Assembly (NCBI RefSeq): GCF_014650675.1
Contig: NZ_BMVK01000023.1
Location: forward strand, 46,204 to 110,203
Direction: 5' to 3'
Source: Streptomyces anulatus
GTDB lineage: Bacteria > Actinomycetota > Actinomycetes > Streptomycetales > Streptomycetaceae
DNA: 64,000 bases
The notes below the pieces were generated by a model. It did no database searches. It was not told the origin of the DNA and saw only the letters and a program-made list of their open reading frames with translations. The translations under genes were made by a program, and so were the position numbers. This document shows, in pieces, positions 27,159 to 36,400 of the stretch. Position 1 is the stretch's first letter, and every line of letters begins with the position of its first letter.

Positions 27159-27857
27159 TTAGGTGGAGGCGTGGACCGGGGAAACCGCGCTGGACTTGGC
27201 GAGCCCGTGGTTCTGCATCGAGAACAGCCGGGCGTTGAGCCACATGCAGGGCTGGATGAGGGTGTCGACGAGGACCAGGAAGCAGACCGTGCCCACCCCG
27301 GTCGGCCCGCCCATGAGGTATCCCGATCCCAGAAGAATCAGCTCCAGGCTTCCCTTGGCCACCCAGAAGGGCCAGCCCCACCGGTGGACCATGCTGATGG
27401 CCACCAGGTCCATCGCGCGGATGCCCACCCCGCTCATGATGATCAGGGCCGATCCGTAGGTGCACAGAAGGACCCCGGCCAGCATGAGGGCGACGTCCGT
27501 GACGGGTATGTGGCCGGCGAGTCCGGTGGCGCGCAGCACGTCGATCATGCTGCCGCAGAGGAAGAAGGTGAAGAAGGGCGACAGCGGAGGCCGTCTGCGG
27601 TTCCAGCAGGCCCAGATCACGAGGCAGACCACCGCCACGAGGGCCTGGGCGATTCCGATGGTCAGCGGAACGTGCTCCAGCAGCCCGAGCGCGAACACGT
27701 CCAGAGGGTCGGTACCCAGATCCGCGTTGATGAAGAACGCCGCGCCGAGGGAGAAGGAGAAGCACCCGGCCAGGTAGACGCCGTAGCGGGTTCGGCGCTC
27801 CGCCAGGTGGACGCGGAGGCGTGAGCCGGCGCCGCGATGGCGTGACGCATCATTCAT
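27159..27857 (-). CDS. YczE/YitT-like multi-pass membrane protein
   Basis: The start is the ATG at 27857, preceded by a GGGAG ribosome site. 232 residues with about five to six hydrophobic segments, beginning with RYGVYLAGCFSFSLGAAFFI and the motif NADLGTDPLDVF, which is typical of YczE-type proteins. In Bacillus, yczE lies beside sfp and has been linked to lipopeptide and polyketide production; the mechanism is not settled. Here it is the first gene of the operon with the KAS III-like enzyme and the type II TE, which suggests a supporting or export-like role in the pathway. The C-terminus is hydrophilic and low in complexity. Confidence 0.85.
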   Translation of the reverse strand: MNDASRHRGAGSRLRVHLAERRTRYGVYLAGCFSFSLGAAFFINADLGTDPLDVFALGLLEHVPLTIGIAQALVAVVCLVIWACWNRRRPPLSPFFTFFLCGSMIDVLRATGLAGHIPVTDVALMLAGVLLCTYGSALIIMSGVGIRAMDLVAISMVHRWGWPFWVAKGSLELILLGSGYLMGGPTGVGTVCFLVLVDTLIQPCMWLNARLFSMQNHGLAKSSAVSPVHAST

Positions 27858-28099
27858 GCGGACTCCCGAGTGAGACTGACGGTGGAGGGAGGGAGCGGCG
27901 GACGCGCCGCGCCCTGTCGGCGAGCCTGGCCGGTCCAGGGGGACGATCGCCCCGGTAGCACCCCCAGCACGCACCCCAGACTCGACCGAGCGGGGGCCGC
28001 GGTGCCTCCGGGTAGGCGGGCACGGCACCGCCGTCAGAATTCCGACAGTGATTCGCGTGCTCCGTGGTGTTTGCCGTGGGCGGCCGACAAGGTGGTCCC

Positions 28100-28273
28100 A
28101 TGAGAGATACCTGGGGTCCGGATCGCGGCGTGCTCGTAGCCGTGCGGGTGTCGGGTCTCGTCGGCCTGGCAGCCATCACAGCCGGTGCGCTGTCGAGCAC
28201 CATGTGGATGGTCGGCGTCGGTGTCTGGGCCATGATCGCCGCGTTCCTCACCGAGCTCGTCTACCGGCCTTGA
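28100..28273 (+). CDS. small two-segment membrane protein
   Basis: 57 residues. The ATG at 28100 is followed by a short polar start (MRDTWGPDRG) and two hydrophobic stretches, roughly residues 11-28 and 33-48, then the charged end ELVYRP. No ribosome site better than GGTGG is visible. It is transcribed away from the YczE-like operon. Function unknown; its tidy hydrophobic pattern in one frame is the main support. Confidence 0.45.
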   Translation: MRDTWGPDRGVLVAVRVSGLVGLAAITAGALSSTMWMVGVGVWAMIAAFLTELVYRP

Positions 28274-28521
28274 GAGCCAGGCGTGGGGCGGTCCTTCCCG
28301 CCTTCTGCCGCTCACTCCGCGCAGTTTCCCGGGGCTGAGCCGGACGGCATGCTGCCGGCAGCCGACCAGGCCGGCCACTCCCTGCCTCGGCGCTCCGATG
28401 CCGTGAGAAGCTCGTCGCTTCCGGGCTCGGTGTAGGTGTCCGAGGAGCCGGGGGCCGGGAGCATCAGCGATCCGTAGGAAACGGCCGATGTCCGTGTAGG
28501 AGTGGGTGGCGGAGGTGCGCC

Positions 28522-29232
28522 CGGCTCGACGACCAGGGACGGAGCGACTTCGAGCGGCTCCAGCAGCGGATGGGCCTCGCCGGTGCCCCCGCCCGGGCCG
28601 CGGTCATGGCCGCCCGGGTGCCCGCGCACCTGATGCTCTTCGACGTCGTGCACCTTGGCGGCCGTCCCGTGACCGGCCTGCCGTACGCGGAGCGGCGCGA
28701 ACTTCTGGAAGGTCTCGGACTGGCCGGGCCGGCCTGGTCGACGCCCGTGGCGATCGTCGGGCACGGGGCCCAGGCCTGGGAAATGGTCCGGGACGCCGGG
28801 TTGGAAGGGCTGCTCGCGAAGCGGCTCACGTCCCGGTACGAGCCGGGGGTGCGGTCGAAGGCGTGGATCAAGATCCGTTTCGTGCGTACCGCCGACGTCG
28901 TGGTCGGCGGGTGGGTGCCCGGGCGCGGCCGACTGACCGGACTACCCGGCGCCGTCCTGGTCGGCGAGAAGCTCGGCGGGCAACTGCACTACGCGGGCAG
29001 CGTCGGTACCGGCTGGAGCAGGGCCGAACGCACCCGCCTCGCCGGCCTTCTCCACGTCGCGGCCATCGACACCTGCCCGTTCGCCGAGATCCCGCCGGTG
29101 GCCGGGGCCCAGTGGGTGCTCCCCCGTCTGGTCGGCGAGGTCAGCTACGCGACCCGCACCCGCGCCGGACGTCTGCGCCACCCCTCCTGGCACCGGCTGC
29201 GCCCCGACCTCGCCCCCGGCGACCTCGCTTGA
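28522..29232 (+). pseudogene. 5'-truncated ATP-dependent DNA ligase
   Basis: The recognisable sequence begins about 28522 in mid-protein (RLDDQGRSDFERLQQ) and runs to a normal C-terminus. It contains HLMLFDVVHLGG, the nucleotidyltransferase motif EGLLAKRLTSRYEPG with SKAWIKIRF, and the C-terminal OB-like part. The N-terminal third with the adenylated KxDG lysine is absent: upstream in frame there is only unrelated sequence without a ligase match. An internal ATG at 28570 could still give a 220-residue product, but without the nucleophilic lysine it cannot adenylate itself. The family is the LigC/LigD-like ligases common in Streptomyces. Confidence 0.8.
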
Positions 29233-29302
29233 TCCCGCGGAGGCACCGCGCGGCCCGGATTCCGGTCCGTTCGGGCAGGATGCGTCTCCGACCGGCAGCG
29301 CG

Positions 29303-29653
29303 CTACGCCGCCTCGCCCACGGGCTGGTCGTTCACGTGCTTCAGCTGCATTCGGCCGGGGACGACGTTGCCGGGGTCCAGCGTCTGCCAGAAGGGATGGG
29401 TGCTCACCTGGGCACTGAGCTCCAGCAGGAGCTTCCGGTAGGCGGCGACCTGCTGGTGCTGTTCCTCGGTGTACCCGGGGCTGTCCGGCTTGGCCGACCG
29501 GTAGTCGGAGTGGAGCTGCTTGTCCGCCTGCCAGCCGGACATCGGCTCGGCCGACCAGGGCAGCGTCCGTACGTACTGGTCGTACTCGGACTGGGCCTGG
29601 TGCAGAGCGATCTGGGCGTCGCACAGATCCTGGGGGAAGTCGTACCTCGTCAC
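29303..29653 (-). CDS. conserved hypothetical protein, 116 aa
   Basis: GTG start at 29653. A soluble, helical, glutamine-rich protein (MTRYDFPQDL, ALHQAQSEYDQY, TEEQHQQVAAYRKLLLEL) with no signal peptide or known motif. A TAGCAT box lies only about 6 nt before the GTG, so the transcript could be leaderless; no clear ribosome site is seen. Function not recognised. Confidence 0.7.
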   Translation of the reverse strand: MTRYDFPQDLCDAQIALHQAQSEYDQYVRTLPWSAEPMSGWQADKQLHSDYRSAKPDSPGYTEEQHQQVAAYRKLLLELSAQVSTHPFWQTLDPGNVVPGRMQLKHVNDQPVGEAA

Positions 29654-29790
29654 ACCAGAATGCTACGCATGTTCGAATATCGGAAGCGAGCGGCACACGG
29701 CAGGACAACCTCACATCTCCCGCTCATTCATCCGGGTGGCGCACACCCCGGCCGCGAACCGGAACCGGCGGCCGCGGCGTCGCACCGGGC

Positions 29791-30057
29791 ATGGATTCCG
29801 TCATCGACGCCCGCCACGTCAGCGAGCCCGGGCTCGTCGTACTCGACATCACCGCCGCCGACGAGGAGACCGCCCTGGCCCTGATGGACGAGCTGCAACA
29901 GCTCTGGGCCACCTCCGGCATCACCGAGATCCGGCGCGATCCCGCCCAGCCCGGCGTCCGCGCCCGGGTGCACGCGGACATCCGGCGCACCAACCCCGGC
30001 AGCGAAGCCAGCCTCCCCCAGGCCGGGGAGGAACAGACCGCGACGGCCGACCAGTGA
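29791..30057 (+). CDS. DUF6207-like small protein
   Basis: 88 residues. The start MDSVIDARHVSEPGLVVLDI, then TAADEETALALMDELQQLW and the segment PGVRARVHADIRR, match my memory of the Streptomyces family DUF6207, whose function is unknown. The fold looks like a small alpha/beta domain. The C-terminal 20 residues are polar and probably disordered. No operon partner. Confidence 0.75.
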   Translation: MDSVIDARHVSEPGLVVLDITAADEETALALMDELQQLWATSGITEIRRDPAQPGVRARVHADIRRTNPGSEASLPQAGEEQTATADQ

Positions 30058-30310
30058 CCGGGTGAAGAAGCTCTTCCCGAAGGCCGTCAGGCATGCCGCC
30101 ACCCGCCGGGGCGGCCCGGACGGTACAGCGTGGACGCGGAGCCCGTCCGGGCGCCCTTCCCACGTCGACGGGACGGGCCCAACCACGGCTGCTGACGCCC
30201 TGCTGGGCTGTCCTCGGTTCGTACCGTCCGGCCACCGGGATCGTGTTCCTCATAGCTCCGGCCGGGTCGCCGGTCGCCCCTGAGGCACCGACAGAAGCAC
30301 GCAGTTGAAA

Positions 30311-30325
30311 GGAGGCAGGGCCTCC
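30311..30325 (-). terminator. short hairpin with T tract after the HNH gene
   Basis: The arms 30311-30316 and 30320-30325 pair perfectly. Read on the minus strand the hairpin is followed by TTTCAA, 25 bp beyond the stop of the HNH nuclease gene. Confidence 0.55.
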
Positions 30326-30349
30326 TCGGCGCTCCCGCCGGCGGGCGGG

Positions 30350-31021
30350 TCAGGCGGCGGGGGTGTAGCGGACGATGGTGTCCTCGCACGGACCGTCCGC
30401 GTACACCTTCAGCGCCTCGAGCTCGCGGTCGTCCGCGGTGAGCTGCCAGCGGAGCTTGGTCGACACCCACTCCGCGACGTACCGGCACTCGGCGTCGGGG
30501 GACGGCGGCATCCAGTCGGCCGGGTCCTGATCGGACTTCTGCCGGTTGGAGCGGGCCGTCACCGCGACGAGCGAGACGTGCGCCCCCTGGTCGTTCGCGT
30601 ACGCCTCCCGCCGCTCCGCGGTCCAGGCGGAGGCACCGGAGTCCCAGGCCTCGGCGAGCGGGACCATGTGGTCGATGTCCAGGGACCCGGCGCTGGTGAC
30701 CTCCTGTCCGTCGTAATAGGAGATCCAGGTGCCGCCGGTCAGCTTGCAGCCGGCGCCCACGGTCGGCGCGACGACAGCTTCGGCGATGAGAACCTCGGCG
30801 CGGGTGTTGCACCCGTCGGTCGCGTTCTCACCAGAATTCCAGTGCTTGAAGGACGAGCGGGTGTAGCCGGTGCGGTCCTCTTCGGTGACCTGTACCAGGC
30901 CGACCGCGTCGGCCAGCGTCGTCACCTCCGCCGCTGGAGCGGCCTGAACGGCGGGAGCGGAGAAAAGGGACACAAGGGCGAGGGAAAGTGCGCTGAAACG
31001 TACGAAGTTCTTGATCACCAA
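30350..31021 (-). CDS. secreted HNH-family endonuclease (DUF1524-like)
   Basis: 223 residues. An N-terminal signal peptide is clear: a basic start, then FSALSLALVSLFS, and a cleavage site near AVQAAPA. The core is LDIDHMVPLAEAWDSGA with downstream Asn and Arg residues (VTARSNRQKS), the pattern of the secreted HNH/DUF1524 nucleases frequent in Streptomyces. Four cysteines could form disulphides outside the cell. It probably degrades external DNA for nutrition. It stands alone, with a terminator hairpin behind it. Confidence 0.9.
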   Translation of the reverse strand: MVIKNFVRFSALSLALVSLFSAPAVQAAPAAEVTTLADAVGLVQVTEEDRTGYTRSSFKHWNSGENATDGCNTRAEVLIAEAVVAPTVGAGCKLTGGTWISYYDGQEVTSAGSLDIDHMVPLAEAWDSGASAWTAERREAYANDQGAHVSLVAVTARSNRQKSDQDPADWMPPSPDAECRYVAEWVSTKLRWQLTADDRELEALKVYADGPCEDTIVRYTPAA

Positions 31022-31205
31022 CGTGTTCTACCGGGCCACCCTGCCCTCCGCGAAGCCCGGGATCCCGGCTGTCACCCGCGCGGGGGAGTAGGTTCACCGC
31101 AGGAACGCTTCCTCTGCCCTGGCGCCCGTGCCCGCAACAGTCCGGGTACGCCCGCTGAAGCCCGGTCAGGCCGATGCTGGCCTGCGGCGGACCGCAGCGA
31201 GGCGC

Positions 31206-31982
31206 TCAGGTACTCCCGGCTTTGGTGACGTTCTTGATCAGCGTGGCGGTGACCGTTTCCTCTGGGCCCGGCTCCGGCTTGAAGGTGGCGAGCTTCTCTG
31301 GCGTCATGGGCCCGGTGGGCACCATGACCTGCATGGTCGCGATGACACCTCCGACGCGTACAACGGTCACCAGGGTCCAGGCGAAGCCACTGCTGCCCAG
31401 CCGGGACAGGGTCCGGTACCGCAGGGCGTCCTCCCCGAGGTCCGGGACCTTGAGCATCTCGCTCGTGACGGACGACTTTCCGAACTTGTTGCTGAACCTG
31501 AACCGGCCGCATGTTCCGACGGCCTCGCGGAGTTGTGTCATGCGGGCCCGGGCGGCCTCTTCCGGATAGCTCATCAGGCTGGTGCTCCGGGGAGAGATGG
31601 ACGTCCCGGCCGGGTACATGATCGACGAGGCGGCCGAAGCCTCCTCACCGTCACCCGAGGTCGCCTCCTTCACATGCCGGCAGACCTCCGGCGAGACGGT
31701 CTCCTCGGCGTCGAAGGAGGATTCCGGTGCAGCACCGTCCCGCGAACGGCTTCCCGTGATCTCGAAACCGACGGCCTGCTCCGCAGTGAGCAGCGCGGCC
31801 TTCAACTCGACAGCGGTCACAGGTTCGGAGCGCTCTGACTTGTCGGCCGCCGCGCTCGCCGCGGTACGAGGCTTCCCTCCGGCGTCGCCACGCTCGGGAC
31901 TCTCCCCGCACGCTGCGGTCAGCCCGATCGCCGACAGCAACGCCGCCGTCGACACCAGTCTTCGTCCACTCCTGCGCACCAT
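31206..31982 (-). CDS. lipoprotein of unknown function
   Basis: I chose the ATG at 31982, preceded by a G-rich site (GTGGGGACC), over the longer frame from 32018. The protein starts VRRSGRRLV, then a hydrophobic run ending in the lipobox LTAAC, so it is exported and lipid-anchored. The mature part has a polar linker and a compact domain of about 190 residues with two cysteines. The fold resembles the sensor-type lipoproteins common in actinomycetes, but I cannot name a family with confidence. Confidence 0.8.
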   Translation of the reverse strand: MVRRSGRRLVSTAALLSAIGLTAACGESPERGDAGGKPRTAASAAADKSERSEPVTAVELKAALLTAEQAVGFEITGSRSRDGAAPESSFDAEETVSPEVCRHVKEATSGDGEEASAASSIMYPAGTSISPRSTSLMSYPEEAARARMTQLREAVGTCGRFRFSNKFGKSSVTSEMLKVPDLGEDALRYRTLSRLGSSGFAWTLVTVVRVGGVIATMQVMVPTGPMTPEKLATFKPEPGPEETVTATLIKNVTKAGST

Positions 31983-32134
31983 CAGGTCCCCACCCTCGAA
32001 TTCGCACTGCTCACCCACGTACAGGCGAACCGTATTGCGCCTGAGACCATCCCGTCATTCGTGCGGCGCACCTGGCCCAGTAGCGGCTGGTAGATCTGTA
32101 GTTGGTCCGCCTGGCCAGGTAGTCGGACAACAAG

Positions 32135-32587
32135 TCAGTGGAACCAGGCGACAAGGCGTACGTTCTCCGCCCCGTGGACTTCGCTGAGGGTACGCATGAC
32201 GCTCCAGACCCGGCCCCAGGCGGTGTCGATCCCCGCAGCCGAGGCGCGGGTTCGTGTGCCTGAGATGTTGGTCTCCTGCCAATCCGTGGCGTTCAGCTCC
32301 GCCCAGGTCAGCCACGTGGTTCCGTACACATCGGGGGAGCCGCCATAGCCGGCGAACTCTTCCCGCAGGCCATCCGAGGCGTCATCCGGGAAGCCCCGGT
32401 CCTCGGCCAGGGGGCGGAACCCATAGGAGTTCCGGACTCCGAAGAGGCAGGCCAGGCCGTCGTAGGCGTTGCCCTGGTTGAGGAGGTAGAGATCGATGCC
32501 GACCTCCCACACGGAGTCCTCGTCGTCGAGGCCCCATATACGGGCCCCTGGTCGGCATTCGATCATTCCGCTGATGTCGGTCGACAT
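32135..32587 (-). CDS. hypothetical protein, about 150 aa
   Basis: The ATG at 32587 is preceded by GGAGG at 12 nt; another ATG at 32623 is possible. The segments ISGMIECRPGARIWG, WEVGIDLYLLNQGNAYDGLA, LFGVRNSYGFRPLAEDRG and VYGTTWLTWAELNATDW give it a real-protein composition. It ends with a motif resembling immunity or SUKH-like neighbours (RVWSVMRTLSEVHGAENVRL). No signal peptide. It lies near the barstar-like gene, which may hint at a toxin-immunity neighbourhood; that is a guess. Confidence 0.7.
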   Translation of the reverse strand: MSTDISGMIECRPGARIWGLDDEDSVWEVGIDLYLLNQGNAYDGLACLFGVRNSYGFRPLAEDRGFPDDASDGLREEFAGYGGSPDVYGTTWLTWAELNATDWQETNISGTRTRASAAGIDTAWGRVWSVMRTLSEVHGAENVRLVAWFH

Positions 32588-32861
32588 GAAGAGATCGTGC
32601 CTCCGCAGGCCAGAAGCTGGCATCTCCTTTTCCTCGCTTGCGCGAGGCCCTGCCGAGCTGCGACTCAGTCGGTCTTGCGCCGTTCCGGCCATCTACAACG
32701 CTCAGTGGCCAACTACGACGCTACGTCGCAGCTGTGACTGCGGATGGGAGGTGGCCCCGGATGGACAGCTCCCATGCTCAGAATCAGCCGGACTGTGGCC
32801 CCGTTGCTAGCTCCGCCTGGCCTCTCGCACCTTGACCGTGGGTCCGCGTCGGCGTGAGGGA

Positions 32862-33248
32862 TCAGCGCAGCACCAGGGCGCCGGGCACCTGATCGTCGAA
32901 GATCTCGAGCAGCCAGTCGAAGACCGTCGGACCCTTGCTGGCGCGAGCTGCGGCAAGCTCCTCGGCCACTCTGGGGCGGTTGGCGTGGTGGCAGCGCTCC
33001 AGGCGGATCTCCAGCTGACGGGCTGTCTCCGTGTGCCCGAGGGCTCGCTGGGAGTAGGTGTGATCGTGCCACTCCACCGCGAAGTCATTGTCATCCGGCG
33101 TGCCGAATCCGCCCCTCAGGCAGTCGTTGAAGGCGTCGAGGTTCCGTCCGAAGTAGCCGCCAGGACCGTTGACCGCCTCGCCCATCACCAGCCAGAAGTC
33201 CTCCAGCGAGTGGATCCGTCTGCCATCCAGTACGTAGATCATCGTCAT
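32862..33248 (-). CDS. barstar-family ribonuclease inhibitor
   Basis: 128 residues. The start MTMIYVLDGRRIHSLEDFW, then GGYFGRNLDAFNDCLRGGFG, is the barstar signature (a helix with an aromatic, Asn, Asp and Leu that plugs the RNase active site). The C-terminus FDWLLEIFDDQVPG fits the last helix and strand. An ATG at 33242 is an alternative start. No barnase-like gene lies beside it. Such orphan barstars are common in Streptomyces and may protect against RNase toxins of neighbours. Confidence 0.9.
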   Translation of the reverse strand: MTMIYVLDGRRIHSLEDFWLVMGEAVNGPGGYFGRNLDAFNDCLRGGFGTPDDNDFAVEWHDHTYSQRALGHTETARQLEIRLERCHHANRPRVAEELAAARASKGPTVFDWLLEIFDDQVPGALVLR

Positions 33249-33371
33249 GCCGCGACGTTAGGCGACGTCATGGCATCTGAGCATCGGAGTGGTCTGTCCG
33301 GGCCACCCACCGTGCTCAGTCACAGCAGCACACGCGAGTGGCTGAAACCGCGACGCCTCGAACTCGCATGT

Positions 33372-33387
33372 TCGAATTAATGTTCGA
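33372..33387. promoter_or_regulatory. LexA-like SOS box upstream of dnaE2
   Basis: TCGAATTAATGTTCGA matches the actinobacterial LexA site TCGAAC-N4-GTTCGA at all but one position. Another TCGAAC half-site lies just upstream at 33358-33363. The box is 62 bp before the dnaE2 start, and a TTGACT sequence at 33409 may be the -35 element. DnaE2 cassettes are known SOS targets, which supports the call. Confidence 0.7.
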
Positions 33388-33449
33388 TACAGTCGAAGTG
33401 TAGGTAGGTTGACTAGTACCACTTTGGGGGCATTTAGGCGGAGGGTGTC

Positions 33450-36400
33450 ATGCGAGGAGATGTCCCTCATCTGCATGTCAGTAGTGGGTTTTCGGCCCGC
33501 TACGGTGCCTCGCATCCGCGTGACCTCATCGCCCGGGCCGCCGAGCGCGGGATCGGGACGGTGGCGCTGACCGACCGCGACATGGTCACCGGCACGGTGC
33601 GCTTCGCGAAGGCCGCTGCGGCAGCCGGGGTGAAGCCGGTGTTCGGCGTCGATCTGGGCGTAGCCCCGCACGTTCCGCCCGCCGAAGTCCGCCGCCGCAC
33701 CCCCGTGCGCGGCGGCGCGCACGTGGCGGAAGCACCGTTCCGGGCGACGTTCCTGGCCCGGAACGCGCAGGGTTGGGCGCGGTTGTGCCGGATGGTGTCC
33801 GCCGCGCACGCCGAAGCCTTCCCCGCAGGCGGGCCGCCGACCGCGTCGTGGGAGATGCTCGCCCAGTACGCCGACGACGGCCTGATGGTGCTGCTCGGCC
33901 CCGCGTCGGAACCACTGCGGGCCCTCGCCGCCGGTCGTGCGGACGTCGCCGAGCGGCTCCTCGCACCCTGGCAGCGGGTCGTCGGGGGCGGGCTGCGGCT
34001 GGAGGTCGTGTGCTGGGGCCTGTCCGGCACCGGCCCGGGGTCGGTCCGTCTCGCCGCGCACACCATGGCGCTCGCCGACCGCCTCGGCATTCCGGCGGTG
34101 CTGACGAACGCCGTTCGGTACGCGGATGCGGTCCAGCACCGGGTCGCGGACGTGCTGGACGCTGCCCGGCTGCTGCGGCCCGTCGACCGGCGCCGGCTGG
34201 ACTGCGGGGAGCGCTGGCTCAAGGACGGGCCCGCGATGACCGAGATCGCCGGGCGGGTGGCGGCCGCCGCCGGGGCCGACCCGTCCCGCGCCGTGAAGCT
34301 GATCGCCGACACCATCGCGGTCGCGGACGCGTGCGAGGTCGACCCGGTCCGGGACCTCGGTCTCGGCGTACCGCATTTCCCCGAGCCGTCCGTGGTCGGC
34401 GCCGAACCGGGGCCGGACGGGGCGATGCGGCTGCTGCGGCAGCGATGCGAGAGCGGCATGACCGCCCGCGGTCTCGACCGTGACCGAAGGGCGATGGAGC
34501 AGCTCGACTACGAGCTCGGGACCATCGGCCGCCTGCACTACGAGCCGTACTTCCTCGCCGTGGCCCAGGTCGTCGCCGATGTGCGGGACATGGGCATCCG
34601 GGTCGCCGCCCGCGGCTCCGGAGCCGGCTCCATGGTCAACCACAGCCTCTTCGTCGCCACCGCGAACCCGCTGCAGCACCACCTGCTCTTCGAACGGTTC
34701 CTGTCCGAGCGGCGCTCCTCGCTGCCGGACATCGACATCGACGTCGAGTCCGCGCGCCGTCTGGAGGTCTACGACCGGATCATCGACCGCTTCGGGCGGG
34801 AGCGGGTCGCGGTCACCGGCATGCCCGAGACCTACCGCGCCCGGCACGCCCTGCGGGACACCGGCCTCGCGCTCGGGATCGGCCCCGCCACCGTCGACCG
34901 GATCGCGAAATCCTTCCCCCACATCCGCGCCTGCGACATCCGCTCCGCCCTCACCGAACTGCCCGAACTCCGGGAGCTCGCTGCCGAGGCCGGGCGGTAC
35001 GGGCCGCTGTGGGAGCTCGCCGAAGGGCTGGACGCGCTGCCGCGCGGGATCGCGATGCACCCGTGCGGAGTGATCCTCTCCAACACGACCCTCCTGGACC
35101 GGCTGCCAGTCCAGCCGACCCCCGGGGGCGAGTACCCGATGGTCCAGGCCGACAAGGAGGACGTCGAGGACATGGGCCTCCTCAAGCTGGACGTGCTCGG
35201 GGTGCGGATGCAGTCCGCGATGGCGCACGCCGTCACCGAGATCCGCCGTACGACCGGCCGGGCGATCGACCTCGACAACCCCGACCACGTCCCGCTGGAC
35301 GACCGCTTCGCCTTCGCTCTCATCCAGAACTCCGACACGGTCGGCATGTTCCAGCTGGAGTCGCCCGGCCAGCAGGACCTGGTCGGCCGGCTCCAACCCC
35401 GTGATCCGCAGGACGTCATCGCCGATATCTCGCTGTTCCGCCCGGGTCCCGTGCAGGGCGGGATGCCCGCCCTCTACATCGCCGCCCGCCGCGGTGCCAC
35501 ACCCACCTACCCGCACCCCGATCTGGAGCCGGTCCTGCGCGACACGTACGGGGTGACGATCTGGCACGAGCAGATCATCGACATCCTCGCGGTCATGACC
35601 GGCTGCGACCGCGCCCTGGCCGAAGTCGCCCGCCGCGCCCTCAGTAACGAACAGCGCCTGCCCAAGGTCGAGGCGTGGTTCCGACAACTGGCCGGTGCCC
35701 GCGGCTACAGCCCGACGGTGCTGGACGACGTCTGGGACATCGTTGCCTCGTTCGGCAGCTATGGATTCTGTAGAGCGCATGCCGTCGCTTTCGCGGTGCC
35801 GGCGCTGCAGTCCGCGTGGCTCAAGGCGCATCACCCTGCTGCCCTGTACGCGGGGCTGCTGGAGCACGACCCGGGGATGTGGCCGGCCCGGGTCATCGTC
35901 GCCGACGCCCGCCGCCACGACGTCCCCGTCCTGCCCGTCGACATCAACACCTCGAAGGCGCAGTACGCCGTCGAGCGGACCGGATCCGGGTGGGGCGTGC
36001 GGATCTCCCTGTCCACGGTGCACGGCATCTCCGACGACGAGGTCACCCGGATCACCGAGGGCCAGCCCTACACCTCCCTCCAGGACTTCTACGCCCGCGC
36101 CCACCCCAAACTCCCCACCGTCGAACGCCTCATCAGCATCGGCGCCCTCGACCCGCTCAAGGGCTCCTCGACCCGGCGGGACCTGCTGCTGCAGGCGACC
36201 GAACTCCACCGCCAGGCCCGCACCCGCCCCGGGCCCGGCCAGATCCCGCTCGCCACCACCTCGCACACCGCGGGCTCCTCCCGGCTGCGGGAGATGACCG
36301 CCCGAGAACGACTCGACGCCGAGCTCGGCGTCCTCAAGATCGACGTCTCCCGGCACCTGATGGAGGACCACCACCGGCTGCTGCGAGAGATCGGCGCCAC

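Noticed and set aside
28312..28510. Minus-strand frame with a protein-like end (LMLPAPGSSDTYTEPGSDEL)
   Set aside because: It has no start of its own outside the ligase fragment and no ribosome site. It may be a remnant, but I could not support it as a gene.
29660..29680. CGCATGTTCGAAT near 29666 as a second SOS box (shared with 33365)
   Set aside because: Only one half-site fits; no GTTCGA or TCGAAC partner at the right distance.
30062..30308. Short frames on both strands between the DUF6207-like gene and the HNH gene
   Set aside because: They overlap one another, have basic low-complexity composition and no ribosome site.
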